Source: Mauremys mutica
Taxonomy: Eukaryota > Chordata > Testudines > Geoemydidae
Direction of reading: 5' to 3'
Length of the DNA stretch: 64,000 bases
Assembly: GCF_020497125.1 (NCBI RefSeq)
Contig: NC_059073.1
Span: 20,977,225 to 21,041,224, forward strand
The notes under the pieces: generated by a model
Told to the model about the DNA's origin: nothing
The model's input: only the letters and a program-made list of their open reading frames with translations
Databases searched by the model: none
Shown here: one piece after another, positions 44,464 to 55,009 of the stretch
How positions within the stretch are numbered: the stretch's first letter is position 1
Layout of the letters: the number at the start of each line of letters is the position of its first letter
Program-made: the position numbers and the translations under genes

Positions 44464-45512
44464 GTAAGAAAAAGACTTTTTTAAGCACCCAACATCTCAA
44501 AACATTTGCAGAATTAAGATAAATCAGAAATTATTAAAATATTTAAAATTAAATAATGTCTCAAATTAAAGAAGAGAAGTTTCTTTTTCTAAAGATACTA
44601 TCTATGCAGGAGTTTCACTCCTGGATTTCATATCTCCAGCCTGGAAATTACCTTACTTTTAAGGTGGGGTTTTTTTTGGTATTCTCTGGGTCTTCTATAG
44701 CTTAGCTTGAGGGTTCTGCCCTGCTAGGTATGCTTCACCCTCAGAGCATTCCAGCCAGTTTCTTTATGACTGGTCAGTGAAGAAGTTTGCTTTCTACAAG
44801 AAATGTTTTAGCTATTTTAACCCGCACAGCTAACGCTCTTACTTTTATAGATCCAGGTTAGGAGCTGTGCATCTTTCTCAGTTCTGGCCTCTTCCCCAGT
44901 CTGAGACATTGTGGCTGCACCTCACTGCCTCTCATGGGACACATGTTCTCCCTGTCAGCCTTTCTGCCAGAACCTCAAATCAGGCCAGTAAAATGATGGT
45001 GCACATATCAAGGCTTGTCAGGTCTGGGTCTCCCCTCAGATTTGCTGCCAGGAGCACAGAACATATTTGTTGATGGAGTAATTAGACATCTCCATCTTCA
45101 GAAATCCTGAAAAGAGAAATGGAAACAATCAATATTGAGCTCCTGAAGAACAAAGAAACTAAAGTGCAGTGAGTGAAAGTAAGGATAACTAACACCCAAT
45201 GTGGGTTACAAAAGTAAGCTGGAGCTGTGATGGTTAAAACTCTAGACATCTCCTGTAGGGGAACTGCTTTGTTAAATGCAGACGGAATGTTCCAGGGGCA
45301 CATAACAGGAGTTCTGATTGGGCAGTGCCATTGAGTAGACCTACAGATATCTGAGAGGGCCAGAAGCGTTAGAACTTGGGGAATTTCCCACTGGACCAGA
45401 AACCCAATAATGAGAATTCTTCAAGGTGACATTTTCAGAGAAGCAGAATAACATGTAAGTAATTTTTCCTTTTTGCTTTTGAAAGAAACTGGCTGGAATG
45501 TTTCTGGCCTCT
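44464..45512. other. ASAP1 intron, nothing recognised
   Basis: Part of a 2.8-kb intron. There are moderately GC-richer stretches around 44600-45060 and 45230-45460, but no repeat family, exon or RNA gene I can name. Confidence 0.45.
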
Positions 45513-45750
45513 AAGGATATGTCTACACTGCCATTAAAAACCTGTGCCAGCTGACTCAGGCTCTTGGGGCTTGGGCTAAGGGGCTGTTTAAATGCAGTGT
45601 ACACGTTTGGGTTTGGGCTGGAACTTGGGTTATAGGATCTTGCGAGGTGAAAGGATTCCAGAGCCCAGACTGCAGCCTGAGCCCAAATGTCTACACAGCA
45701 ATTAAACAGCCCCTTAACCTGAGCTCAGTGAGCCTGAGTCATCTGGTAGA
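45513..45750. mobile_element. hAT-like palindromic MITE lacking its right terminus
   Basis: Starts AAGGATATGTCTACACTGCC, the TGTCTACACTGC-type terminus. The interior is largely self-complementary: 'gactcaggctcttggggcttgggctaaggggctgttt' at the left corresponds to 'acagccccttaacctgagctcagtgagcctgagtc' at the right. The expected right TIR is missing after about 45750. Confidence 0.65.
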
Positions 45751-46430
45751 TACTATCACTTCTGCTACTCTTAGTGCCCTTGCTCTTTCTAGTGCTGCAG
45801 ACACACTATCCATTAAAAGAAGAGCTACTGCACAACAGCATTGTGAGGGTGGCTGCTAACTTTTTGATTGTGTATACAATGGTTTTGTGTAGTAGTAAAT
45901 GTACCTTCTATGAAAACCTTAGCAATAAACCATCAGGTATACTAAACTGTTGACTTGAGGCAGTTTGACAGTAAAAAGTTTTTGATCCCATTAATGACTC
46001 TTTAAAATCAAGGCACTAACTAAGCAGCACTACATTTGCTTATGATTGTAATTGAAATCCTGCAAGTACCTACTCAGACTGTCATGGTTAATTAAAAAAG
46101 ATTGATGATTTCGTGTGTTTTTATATTTTTCCATATTTGGGGGAGAGAAAAAAATTCTCTTTCTTTGAAAACTGACAGTGGGACTAAATTCACAATTGAA
46201 AGGAAATGGCAACACTTAATATCTATGTAAACTATAAAGGAAGTAAATAGTTATGGTGTCAAAGTATTTGTGTTGATGAACATAAATCAATGGGTAAACT
46301 TTTTTTGGGTAGATTGAAGCCTTAACTACACAATTTCCATTAAGTTAAATTAAGTAAGATGTCTTAACCCCTGTGCATTGTTTGTAAATATACAAATTAT
46401 TATTTATGTTGTTTAGGTCTGACATTATGT

Positions 46431-46455
46431 TTGGTGTTGTATGATGCAACACCAA
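46431..46455. repeat. 9-bp stem hairpin
   Basis: TTGGTGTTG (46431-46439) pairs exactly with CAACACCAA (46447-46455) around a 7-nt loop. The rest of 45751-47236 is AT-rich intron in which I recognise nothing else. Confidence 0.45.
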
Positions 46456-47236
46456 AGAGCTTACAATATGAAATAAGTGAAAGAACACACACACACATAG
46501 TGGGAAGTATGAGGCAGTAGATAAGAGGTTTTATTATTCTCCCCCATAATTTCAATAAACTGCTTTTTGAAGGTCAGCACAGAAGATATGGGCCTCTGCG
46601 TGGGGTTTGAGAGAGTCATATAGACTGACCAGCAGGAGTTTGGAGGACATTCCATGTGTAGGGGGTAGTGTGTGTGGAGGGGAGGATATGACAACTTCAT
46701 ATTGGTCTTAAAAGGTGTTTTGAACAACGGTGATGGGAACCATCTAAGTACATAGACAGGAAAGTGTCAGTTTATAAATTTACTTTGCTCCTTTCTTCCC
46801 ACTCTTCCATAGATGACACCACAAATGGCACACACAAAAATAACTAGCATTCTCTAATAGTTCGGCCTGAAAAGCTGTGCAGAAAAGGGCAAATTGTTTT
46901 TTAGAGAAACTCTCCAGATGTATGCTGCTTTATATAGACATTCTGTTGCGTTAAAAGTATTAGCATGTTTAAGTCAAATATGACAACTCCCATGGGTTAA
47001 TAAGTGCTTTAAAGAAAATTTGATTTAAATGTTTATGTGGATGTTTTTGTTTCTTGGGCTTTATGATTTTAATTTTGGAGAAGGGAGAAGGGTTTAAAAC
47101 TAAGACAGTTTTTTTGCCATTTGTTCAAACTCTTAAATATTAAAAATTAAAAATTCTTACTGTACACTTTTTGGAATAGGAAGCAGCGATTGACGAAACG
47201 ATAAGTGTTTTGATACGTTACATTTTTGCTTTTCAG

Positions 47237-47344
47237 CTTTCCCAAGCCAAGACAGGGAAGCTAAATCCACATGTACATGTAGAGTATGAGTGGAACCTTC
47301 GGCAGGAAGAAATTGATGAAAGTGATGATGATTTAGATGACAAG
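47237..47344 (+). CDS. ASAP1: ASAP1 exon, linker after the ankyrin repeats
   Basis: Encodes LSQAKTGKLNPHVHVEYEWN, LRQEEIDESDDDLDDK. The HVHVEYEWNL block and the acidic ESDDDLDDK run match ASAP1. 108 nt, phase 0 at both ends, so skipping it would keep the frame. Acceptor is tgcttttcag; donor is GTAAAA, one of the weaker donors of the gene. DIRS copy 4 begins only 165 bp downstream. Confidence 0.96.
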
Positions 47345-47952
47345 GTAAAAGTGAATTTTGAATGACTGACATGGGTTTCCAAGAAGTTCTCAAAGTTGGC
47401 TAGTTTTGTGGAAATGTAAGAAAATATTTTTAATTTAAATTTAATATGAAATTCAATAGTTGCTACTTAGGCATTTGAAACTAATGCTGAAATCTGTATC
47501 CTGTCCCAGTTTTTCGAGTAATTGCACATCTGCATTCCACTGTAGGATACTCAGTGCACAGTTGTTGGAAAACTTTTTCCCTCCGCAGTACTCGTCAGGG
47601 TAGCTTGAGCGCCTTCTGTTGGCACATGCCACTGCATGCTGTGTAAGAATGTGGAGCCACCCCCAACCCTCCTCAGTTCCTTCTTACCACCAGTGACAGT
47701 TGTTGGAGTGCTCCCAAGCTTGCTATCACAAGTTTATTTCCCTCACTCTGTATATAGTCTGTTTCTCATTTAGTAGTTAGTTAGATATAGTATATAGTTC
47801 ATGCTATTCTTAAGTTTCAGTTTTTAGGTCCTTTTGGACCAAATTTGATTCTCAGGCCCAGGACTGGGGCTAGAACCATGCCTCACTCTCTGTCATTCAA
47901 ATCCTGCCCTTTGTAAGACAAACTGATGCTGGTTAGTGACCCACACCTAGTG

Positions 47953-48068
47953 TAACCAGATAGCAAGTGTGAAAAATTGGGACAGGGGTGTAATAGGTTG
48001 AATATATAAGACAAAGCCCCTAATATCAGGATGGTCCAGATAATATTGGGACATCTGGTCATCCTACC
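47953..48068. mobile_element. Small TIR element (AACCAGAT / ATCTGGT)
   Basis: Contains 'gtaaccagatagcaagtgtg...' at the left and '...gggacatctggtcatcc' at the right, with inverted ACCAGAT/ATCTGGT termini. It splits the Gag piece DPH; the near-identical CCCACACC and CCCACATC on the two sides look like an 8-bp target duplication. Ends are approximate to a few bases. Confidence 0.65.
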
Positions 48069-48599
48069 CACATCCCAGCTGCCTAAAATTTTTGGAGGAG
48101 TCCCATATCAGTGACAAGTGTCACATAGAGGGTTTAAACCTCGCTCTAAAAAAGTTAGAGCAGCAAGACCCAAGTCTCCTTACGGAAGCGGCACTTCGCC
48201 CTCTATGGGAGCCGTCAGACGCCGAGCACAGCACCATCAGTACGCAGTGTGACTCCCAAGATGACTTCGGTGCTACATTCTTTGTCTCCGAAACTGAAGA
48301 AGAGACAGATCTTCCAAGGACATAGTACCTCATACATCAAGACCTTTGGTACTGAGGCCAGCTAGAAGCAAGAATTCTGAGAGGGACACTGAGGAGAAGC
48401 ATTCCCCAGAGTGTTCCTCTACTACAAAGGGGGAATATTTGTCAACTCCAGAACCTGTGCCAGGTCTGTCGAGGCCAACCCCTGAAGTTCCTATACACTG
48501 GATTCAAGACCCAATTCCAGTACCGACAATGCCAGAGGCAGGGCCGCCCAGAGGGGGGGGGCAAGTGGGGCAATTTGCCCTGGGCTTCGCAGGGGCGCC

Positions 48600-48960
48600 C
48601 AAGAGAACGGCTGAAGCTCCTGCCTCAGCCCGACCCGACCCCGCCTCCGCCCCTCTCCCGGAGCCTCAGCCCATCCAGGGATGTCCCTGAACAGCTGCAG
48701 CCTCACTCCGGCGGGGCCTGAGCTCCGCCCTGCTCAGAACCGCATCGTAAGGGGGCGGGACTGCGAGCTCCGGGCTGAGTGGAGGAAGCTCACAGCCCCG
48801 CCCCCTTTATCCCGGGGCTCTGAGCAGGGAGGAGCTCGCAGCCCCGCCCCCTTATCACGCGGCTCTGAGCAGGGCAGAGCTCAGGCCCCGCCGGAGCCAC
48901 GCTGCACCGCTGTTCGGGGATGGGACTGGATGTGACACGCTGAGGCTCCAGGTGAGGGAG
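48600..48960 (+). promoter_or_regulatory. CpG-rich block with GC boxes inside the hAT element
   Basis: Several GC boxes (CCCCGCCCCC at about 48797 and 48844, and GGGGCGGGAC at about 48753), two near-repeated segments ('ctctgagcagggaggagctcgcagccccgcccccttatc' type) and a donor-like CAGGTGAGG at 48948-48956. It looks like a CpG-island promoter and first exon of the transposon. Activity is inferred. Confidence 0.4.
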
Positions 48961-49310
48961 GAGCCGGGGGTAAGAAGCTAGGGCCGGGGGGGAGGGGGTT
49001 GCTAAGGGGCAGGGAGTCTCGGGGACAGTCAGGGCACAGGGAGGGGGCAGAGGTTGGGGGGGCGGTCAGGGGACAGGGAACGGGGGGGTTGGATTGTGGG
49101 TGTTCTGGGGGTCTGTCAGGACTCAGTGGCGGGGTGGATGGGGTTGGAGCAGTCAGGGGACAGGGAGGAGGGGTGGGGTCCCGGGGTGGTGTGGTGGTGG
49201 TGTCTCTGGGGGATGGTGAGTGGACAAGGAGCAGGATGGGTTGGGGATTCTGAGGGGGGGCAGTCAGGGGGCAGGAAGTGGGTGGGGGTCGGATAGGGGG
49301 CAGGGCCAGG
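48960..49310. repeat. G-rich imperfect tandem tract
   Basis: Repeated variants of CAGTCAGGGGACAGGGAG and related GGG-rich words. Many runs of three or more G lie close together on the + strand, so G-quadruplex formation is plausible. Open frames over this tract on either strand are composition artefacts. Confidence 0.6.
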
Positions 49311-49604
49311 CTGTTTGGGAGGCACAGCCTTCCCTATCATGAAGCTCATTCAGCAGTTTGAGGCTTGCAGAAGAGCCAAGCTGTTAGCTTTTCCATTAGG
49401 GCTACCATCCCTTTCACTTCTCAAATGCCAAGTTATAGTCTATATTTAATTTCAGTGCCATAGGGAGATTCATGTCAGAGGAGGGTAGCTTCATTTAAAA
49501 TTAGCCACTGGGGAAGGGATCACATGAGAAGAGCAATATCCTTCCCAACCCTACCAAGGGAGAGCCCCTTCCCTGCGTTCCCTGAGGCTCCAGAGGGGTT
49601 AATT

Positions 49605-49825
49605 CAGTAGTCCTCAAACTTTCGTCCTGGTGACCTCTTTCACATAGCAAACCTCTGAGTGCAAACCCCCCCCCCCTTATAAATTGAAAACACTTTATAT
49701 ATTTAACACTATTATAAATGCTGGAGGCAAAGCGGGGTTTGAGGTGGAGGCTGACAGCTTGCGACCCCCAGTAATAACATTGTGACCCCCTGAGGGGTCC
49801 TGACCCCCAGTTTTGAGAACCCCTG
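49605..49825. mobile_element. hAT MITE with perfect 8-bp target duplication
   Basis: Starts CAGTAGTCCTCAAACTTTCG and ends AGTTTTGAGAACCCCTG, the CAGNGGTTCTCAAACT-type hAT terminus. The octamer GGTTAATT occurs on both sides (49597-49604 and 49826-49833). A C10-containing run is at 49666. Nested in the 48539-50903 element. Confidence 0.88.
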
Positions 49826-50032
49826 GGTTAATTTAATTTTAGCACCCTGTGTCCATTCACATGCATGTGCTATTTTGAGCATTTCAGTTTTCACAACATA
49901 GGCTCATCCCAGATTCTGGACCAAGCTCAAATGCTCAGTTCGTGGAGTATGTACATAAACTATACTAAAGACAAACCCACAGTAACCGTCTCCAGTTTGT
50001 GAAGGACCCCATGGAGCCAGTCTCTAGGAAAC

Positions 50033-50268
50033 AGATAAATGCATGGAGGTTAAATCCATAAATGGCTATTAGCCAGGATGGGTAAGGAATGGTGTCCTTA
50101 GCCTCTGTTTGTCAGAGGGTGGAGATGGATGGCAGGAGAGAGATCACTTGATCATTACCTGTTAGGTTCATTCCCTCTGGGGCACTTGGCATTGGCTATT
50201 GTCGGTAGACAGGATACTGGGCTGGATGGACCTTTGGTTTGACCCAATATGGCTGTTCTTATGTTCTA
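50033..50268 (+). mobile_element. CR1 LINE 3' UTR fragment
   Basis: Closely similar to 10085-10312 (shared 'ccataaatggctattagccaggatggg' and 'gggcactggcattggc...gctggatggacctttgg' blocks), ending in GTTCTTATGTTCT. 5'-truncated to the 3' UTR only. Confidence 0.82.
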
Positions 50269-50766
50269 ACCTAAATTAACCCAAAGTTATGGAGACAGGT
50301 ATGAGTCCAGGAAGCCAGCAGAGTATCAGAAACCTGGACAAATCTCTGACAGGATGGGCTCAGGCGTTTGGTCACAAGCTGAGGTGGTTCAAAAGTTTGG
50401 ATTTTTTTTAAGCAGAATTTTTTTATTGTTTCTTTAAACAATCAAACATAGCAAGCAGCAAATATTTGGCCACACACTTCTGAAACCCCAAACCATATCA
50501 GGTTTTGGCAGACTAATTTCAGCTTTTCAATTAAGAAAAACCACAACAAATTTTGAAGGAAAGCAGACGTTGTCCGTGATTTTTTTTCTGCTTTTTAAAA
50601 ACCCCTAGTTTTCGAACCAAAAAAAGTTGTGATGGAAAATATTTGTCCAACCCTTTTAATGAGCTTTAGTGCCTTTTAGCACTAGCTGATGCTGAGAACC
50701 AGTGATAGCTTGTAAAAAAGTTCTCAAAACTTGGTTTGTGCTGAGATGCGGAAGGTTTATTTTTCC

Positions 50767-50903
50767 CAGGGCCGCCCGTGAGGGGGAGCAAGTGGGGCAA
50801 TTTGCCCTGGGCCCCCACGAGAATATAGTATTGCAGTTTTTTTATGGAAGGGGCCCCTGAAATTGCTTTGCCCTAGGCCCCCTGAATCCTCTGGGCGGCC
50901 CTG
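50767..50903. repeat. Second left terminus plus right end, 137-bp mini-element
   Basis: 50767 begins CAGGGCCGCCCGTGAGG, followed by 'caagtggggcaatttgccctgggc' exactly as at 48562-48590. With the terminus at 50903 it could be a complete 137-bp MITE of the same family, but TTTTTCCC to its left does not match GCCAGAGG to its right, so it did not insert independently as this unit. Confidence 0.65.
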
Positions 50904-52089
50904 GCCAGAGGCATAATGCTGCTGCCAGAGAATTGTTTAACCTTTCTGTATTGGTGTGCCTGGCAATGCAGGAAGGGTTTCAGCTGATCCTGGTGACTGA
51001 AGTTCCTGCACCAGCTTCTCAAGACCATGCTGTGCCAATGCCACTTCCAGTACCTAGAAGGCCTGTATATTCCAGGGGAAAGCTACTGTTAATATCCCCA
51101 GTACCACCGTCCCCTGGTTCGGCTTACCTGTGCCCTGTCCACCTGGGTTCTGCTCCACCATTATCACGGGACTCAGAGTCAGATTTGGAAGTGGGGTCTT
51201 TTGTGTCCCATACCAGACAGGCAGTTGACTTTCCATAAGAGCCTTAAGGTCCATGGATGTCACATCAGTCCCAGCAGTGGGCACATCGCAAAGGGCAATG
51301 GCCTGCATAATCATTGGGCCCACCACCATGTCAGTGGCCATTCTGGTAGGTGGGGTGTCCCTCCCTCCTGTTAAGTCCTCTCTTCATCTGTCTGAGTTGA
51401 CTTCCTCAAGGATGCACAGAGATCGTCAGCACCACAGACAATGGTTTCTGGTGCCTGGTACCAGGAGCGGTACTGAGAAACTGGAAATTGCTCAGACAGC
51501 ACCTCCACTGCAAGAGGCAGATCAGCCGTTCCCTCAGCATTGCACTGTGTACCGATGGTGCGTTTTCTTCCTCATCACCCAGTGAGGTTGTAGAGATGGT
51601 GAGTGATTCTCCACAACCAGAGAATTACCATGCTCACTAAGGACTGCTTAAAAGGGTGGCCTTGGTTTTAGACAGTCAGGTGGAAGCGGTCCATGAAAAA
51701 TATCACAAGCTAGTGAACATATTAGTATCTCTGGAGTCCTCCAGAGCGGCAATTCCAATTAATGAAGCAATTCTGGAGCCAGTTAAAAAACTTTGATAGA
51801 CCCCTTCTTCCCTCCTGCCTATGGCTAAACAGGCAGAATAGAGACACTATGTCCTTTCTAAGGATTTTGAACATCTGATTTCACCTGCTCCCAGTCTCTT
51901 TGGTTGTGGCACTAGCTAATGACTGAAAGAGGCAGCAAAGAGTAATGAATCAAAGAGGCTGAATTTGTTTGATTGTAAACTTTGACAGGAAGGCCTATTG
52001 CTTAGAATTACTAACCAGCAAGCTCTCCTGTGTCACTATGACCTTTGGGGAGCAGTGGGGGCAAAAAAACCTAACTGGCTTGACTTAGC

Positions 52090-52588
52090 TTAATAAGTTT
52101 ATGGAGGGGATGGTATGATGAGACTGCCTACGATGGCATGTAGTCGATCTGCAACTGCTAGTAGCAAATATCTCCAGCAGGGCTGTGATGGTATGATAGA
52201 ACACTAAATGGTGAGGGTGCTGAGTTACTACAGAGAGTTCTTTCCCAGTTGTTTGGCTGGTGGGTCTTGCCCACATGCTCAGGATCTAACTGATTGCCAT
52301 ATTTGGGGTCAGGAAGGAATTTTCCCCTGGCAGGGATCCTGGGATTTTTTGGCCTTCCCCTACAGAATGGGGCACAGGTCACTTTCAGGGTTAAACAAGT
52401 GTAAAAGGAGGATTCTCTGTAACTTTAAGTCTTTAAATCATAATTTGAAGACTTTTTAGTGACGCAGCCAGAGGTTCTGAGTCTATTACAGGAGTGGGCG
52501 AGTGAGGTTTTATGGCCTGCAGTGTGCAGAAGGTCAGAGTAGATGATCATGGTGGTCTCTTCTGGCATTAAAGTCTATGAGTCTATAA
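52090..52588 (+). mobile_element. CR1-type LINE 3' end inserted in DIRS copy 4
   Basis: Starts TTAATAAGTTTATGGAGGGG and ends with a CTATGAGTCTATAA tail. The inner block 'gctggtgggtcttgcccacatgctcagg...ggtcaggaaggaattttcccc' and the 3' block 'ggtcagagtagatgatcatgg' are typical of the family also seen inverted at 1569-1790. It interrupts Gag sequence. No coding part. Confidence 0.78.
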
Positions 52589-52817
52589 AACATCACAACA
52601 TTTAAAGACAGCTACTGGAGGACTCCAGGCAGTTCACTCTCGTGATAGAGAAGGGTAAGCTGGTGGCAAGGACAGCTCTTCAGGATTGCTTGGATGCGGT
52701 GGACTCAGCAGCTCAATCCATGGTATCTGCCATGTCTGTAAGGAGGTGTTCATGGCTGCAATCTTCCGGTCTCTCTCCCGAAGTACAGCACATCATCCAG
52801 GATTTGCCATAGGATGG

Positions 52818-54594
52818 TGTAAGCTGTTGGTCGGGGCTCAACTCTCCGGCGGGCGGGAGGGGAGCCACACCGACTCGCTTCTTTTCTTCTGCTTGTCTTT
52901 TAGGAGTCACAGGGAACAACGTTAGACCGCCAGGCCCTCTGGTGCAGGGGCTGGCCAACAGCAGTTCAAATAGGCCCAGGCCCTCTGGAGCAGGGGCTGG
53001 GCAACAGTAGCACAGATAAGCCCTGGCCCTCTGGAGCAGGGCAGGGCAACAGCAGTTCAGATAAGCCCTGGCCCTCTGGAGCAGGGCAGGGCAACAGCAG
53101 TTCAGATAAACCCTGGCCCTCTGGGGCAGGGGCTTGGGTAACAGCAATCAGTCCTAATAAACCCAGGCCCTCTGGAACAGGGGCTTGGGTAACAGCAACC
53201 AGTCCTAATAAACCCAGGCCCTCTGGAACAGGGGCTTGGGTAACAGCAACCAGTCTCAATAGGCCCCGGCCCTCTGGAGCAGGGGCTGGGGTAACAGCAA
53301 TCAGTCTCAATAGACCCAGGCCCTCTGGAGCAGGGGCTTGGGTAACAGCAATCAGTCTATAAGCCTAGGCCCTCTGGAACAGGGGGGCTGGGCAACAGCG
53401 ATCAGTCTCAAATAGAAGGTTCACAGGTTCAGACCCTCAGGCAGGGGCTGAACACAAGGCACCCAGTCAGTTAGTGGAAGCCCAGGCCCTCAGTCAGGAC
53501 GGGGCAACAGCAGTTCAAGTCTATGAGCCCAAGCCCTAGCTCAGGGCGGGCAGCAACCAACACAGGGCTCAGACCCTCAGACCGGGCTGAGCAGCAGTTC
53601 GAGTCTATAAGCCCCGGCCCTAGTCCAGGGCGGGGCAGCAACAAGAGGCAAGGCTCGGACCCTTAGGCAGGGCTGAGCAGCAGTTCGGTCTGTAAAGCCC
53701 CAGCCCTAGCTCAGGGCGGGGCAGCAACCCACAGAGGGCTCAGACCCTTAGGCAGGGCTGAGCAGCAGTTCTGTTTATAGGCCCAGGCCCTAGCTCAGGG
53801 CGGGGCAGCAACACACAGAGGGCTCAGACCCTTAGGCAGGGCTGAGCAGCAGTTCAGGTAAGCCTAAGCCTGAGCGCTGGGGTGAGGGGGAGACTGCCAC
53901 CCGTGAGTGGGGTGGCAGGGGGGACACAGGCCCACCCACTCCACTGTGTCCCAGCCCGGGGCCCTATTAGCGGCTAGCACGGCCGCTGGTCAGTGGGGTC
54001 CTGACCGAAACACACCGACATGGGCACCTCGGTGCCTATAGCCTGACAGGGGTCGGCTATCCCCGGGCTACAGTCCATCTCCCCCTCCGTGGGTACCTGC
54101 TCCTCGGTCGCCGGGAGATCGGGCCAGTCCATCTGCATGGGCTCCTCGGGACCAGGGCTTGGGGGCAGGTCCGGCAACTCCTGCGGGAAGTCCGGCCCGG
54201 CTGCCTCCGACGGCTCCTCCGGGTAACAGCAGGGCGGAAGCGGCGGCGGCGGCTCCTCCTCGTACCGGGCGGGAGGAAGTCCTGGCGGCTGCTCCGGGTT
54301 CCAATCCCGGGGAAGTTCCGCAGGTTCCTCTTCGTACCGGGCGCGGGGCAGTGGGGGCCAGTCCGGATCACCACCTCGGGTCCTGGAGGGTTCCCAGTCC
54401 GGAGCTCCCGCCGGCACGTCTGCTCGCGGCGGTGGCTGGCTCCTGACTGAGGTCTGGCGTTCTCCTTTTCTACTTCCTGTCCCGCCCCTTGACTTCCGGG
54501 GGGCGGGGACAGGAAGTGGTGGCTCAGCCCAGCTGGGCTTCTGGGAGGGGGCGCCCTCTGCTGGGCAGGAGGGGAGCCACACCGACTCGCTACA
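52818..54594 (+). mobile_element. LTR-type insertion (solo LTR-like) with VNTR
   Basis: Inserted in Gag of DIRS copy 4. Starts TGTAAGCTG, ends CGCTACA (TG...CA), and is flanked by GATGG on both sides (52813-52817 and 54595-54599), as expected for an integrase-inserted LTR element. 1777 bp, much GC-richer than its surroundings. A segment GGGGAGCCACACCGACTCGC occurs near both ends (52858 and 54572). It contains the VNTR at 52930-53870. No gag, pol or env gene was found, and strand is nominal. It may be a solo LTR or a short non-autonomous LTR element. Confidence 0.7.
52930..53870 (+). repeat. VNTR: ~48-bp and ~85-bp unit blocks
   Basis: First block (52930-53400): about ten units of 46-51 bp built on CCCAGGCCCTCTGGAGCAGG...GGGCAACAGCAG. 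Second block (53480-53870): about four or five units of roughly 85 bp, each joining a CCCTAGCTCAGGGCGGGGCA part with a GGGCTCAGACCCTTAGGCAG part. The longer unit appears to have arisen from the shorter one by fusion with a second sequence. Confidence 0.85.
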
Positions 54595-55009
54595 GATGGT
54601 CTCTCCCACTTTTTGGAAAAGATGGACGATAGGTTGCATAACCTAAATGATTCCAGGACAACATTGAAGTCACTTGGAATCTACACACGGGTGACAAAGA
54701 GGAAGCAGTTCTGGCCCCATCAGGCTCACAGGTATCAGAAGACCTGAGGCCCCAAGACCTGCAGAGGAAAAAGAGGCAGGAATTACAGGAGGCTACAGCC
54801 CCCCTCGTCATCTGTGACAAGCAGCGGCCCAGTTTAAATATGCATTTTCACAGGTTTGTCAAAGGCAGCATACCAGTACTTATAAGCCAATCTGGTCCTA
54901 CCCTTATCTTTCCCAGTCCTTCATGCTTGGACTCACATCACATCTTATTGGTGGGTCCTAAGCATAGTGGATCTGGGCTATTCCCTCCATTCGTTTCCAA
55001 CTCCTTCAG

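Larger units (their letters stand above)
48539..50903. mobile_element. hAT-type element, perfect 8-bp target duplication
   Basis: Left terminus CAGGGCCGCCCAGAGG and right terminus CCTCTGGGCGGCCCTG are exact inverted repeats. GCCAGAGG flanks both sides (48531-48538 and 50904-50911). The 2365-bp body contains a CpG/GC-box-rich block (48590-48960), a G-rich repeat tract (48960-49310), a MITE (49605-49825), a CR1 tail (50033-50268), and near the right end a second copy of the left terminus (50767). No transposase was recognised, so it is probably non-autonomous. Confidence 0.88.
47878..54830 (+). pseudogene. Degenerate DIRS Gag-like ORF (copy 4), in pieces
   Basis: Pieces: MPHSLSFKSCPL (47878) with LVSDPH (47930-47948), split by the TIR element; 'ESHISDKCHIEGLNLALKKL' after it; Pro-rich parts around 48090-48530 and 50920-51800; an RKANQQALLCHYDL-like part (about 52010-52040); and, after the CR1 tail, GKLVARTALQDCLDAVDSAA and SVRRCSWLQSSGLSPEVQH (about 52650-52800). 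The end (SLGIYTRVTKRKQ, about 54665-54710) follows the LTR-type insertion. It is broken by frameshifts and four insertions. Confidence 0.75.

Noticed and set aside
49054..49349. Gly/Trp-rich and Pro/His-rich frames on both strands
   Set aside because: Artefacts of the G-rich tandem tract.
50767..50903. Independent MITE insertion at 50767
   Set aside because: Its left flank does not match GCCAGAGG on the right, whereas the outer end at 48539 does.
52930..53870. CRISPR array
   Set aside because: Units are contiguous degenerate tandem repeats without distinct spacers.
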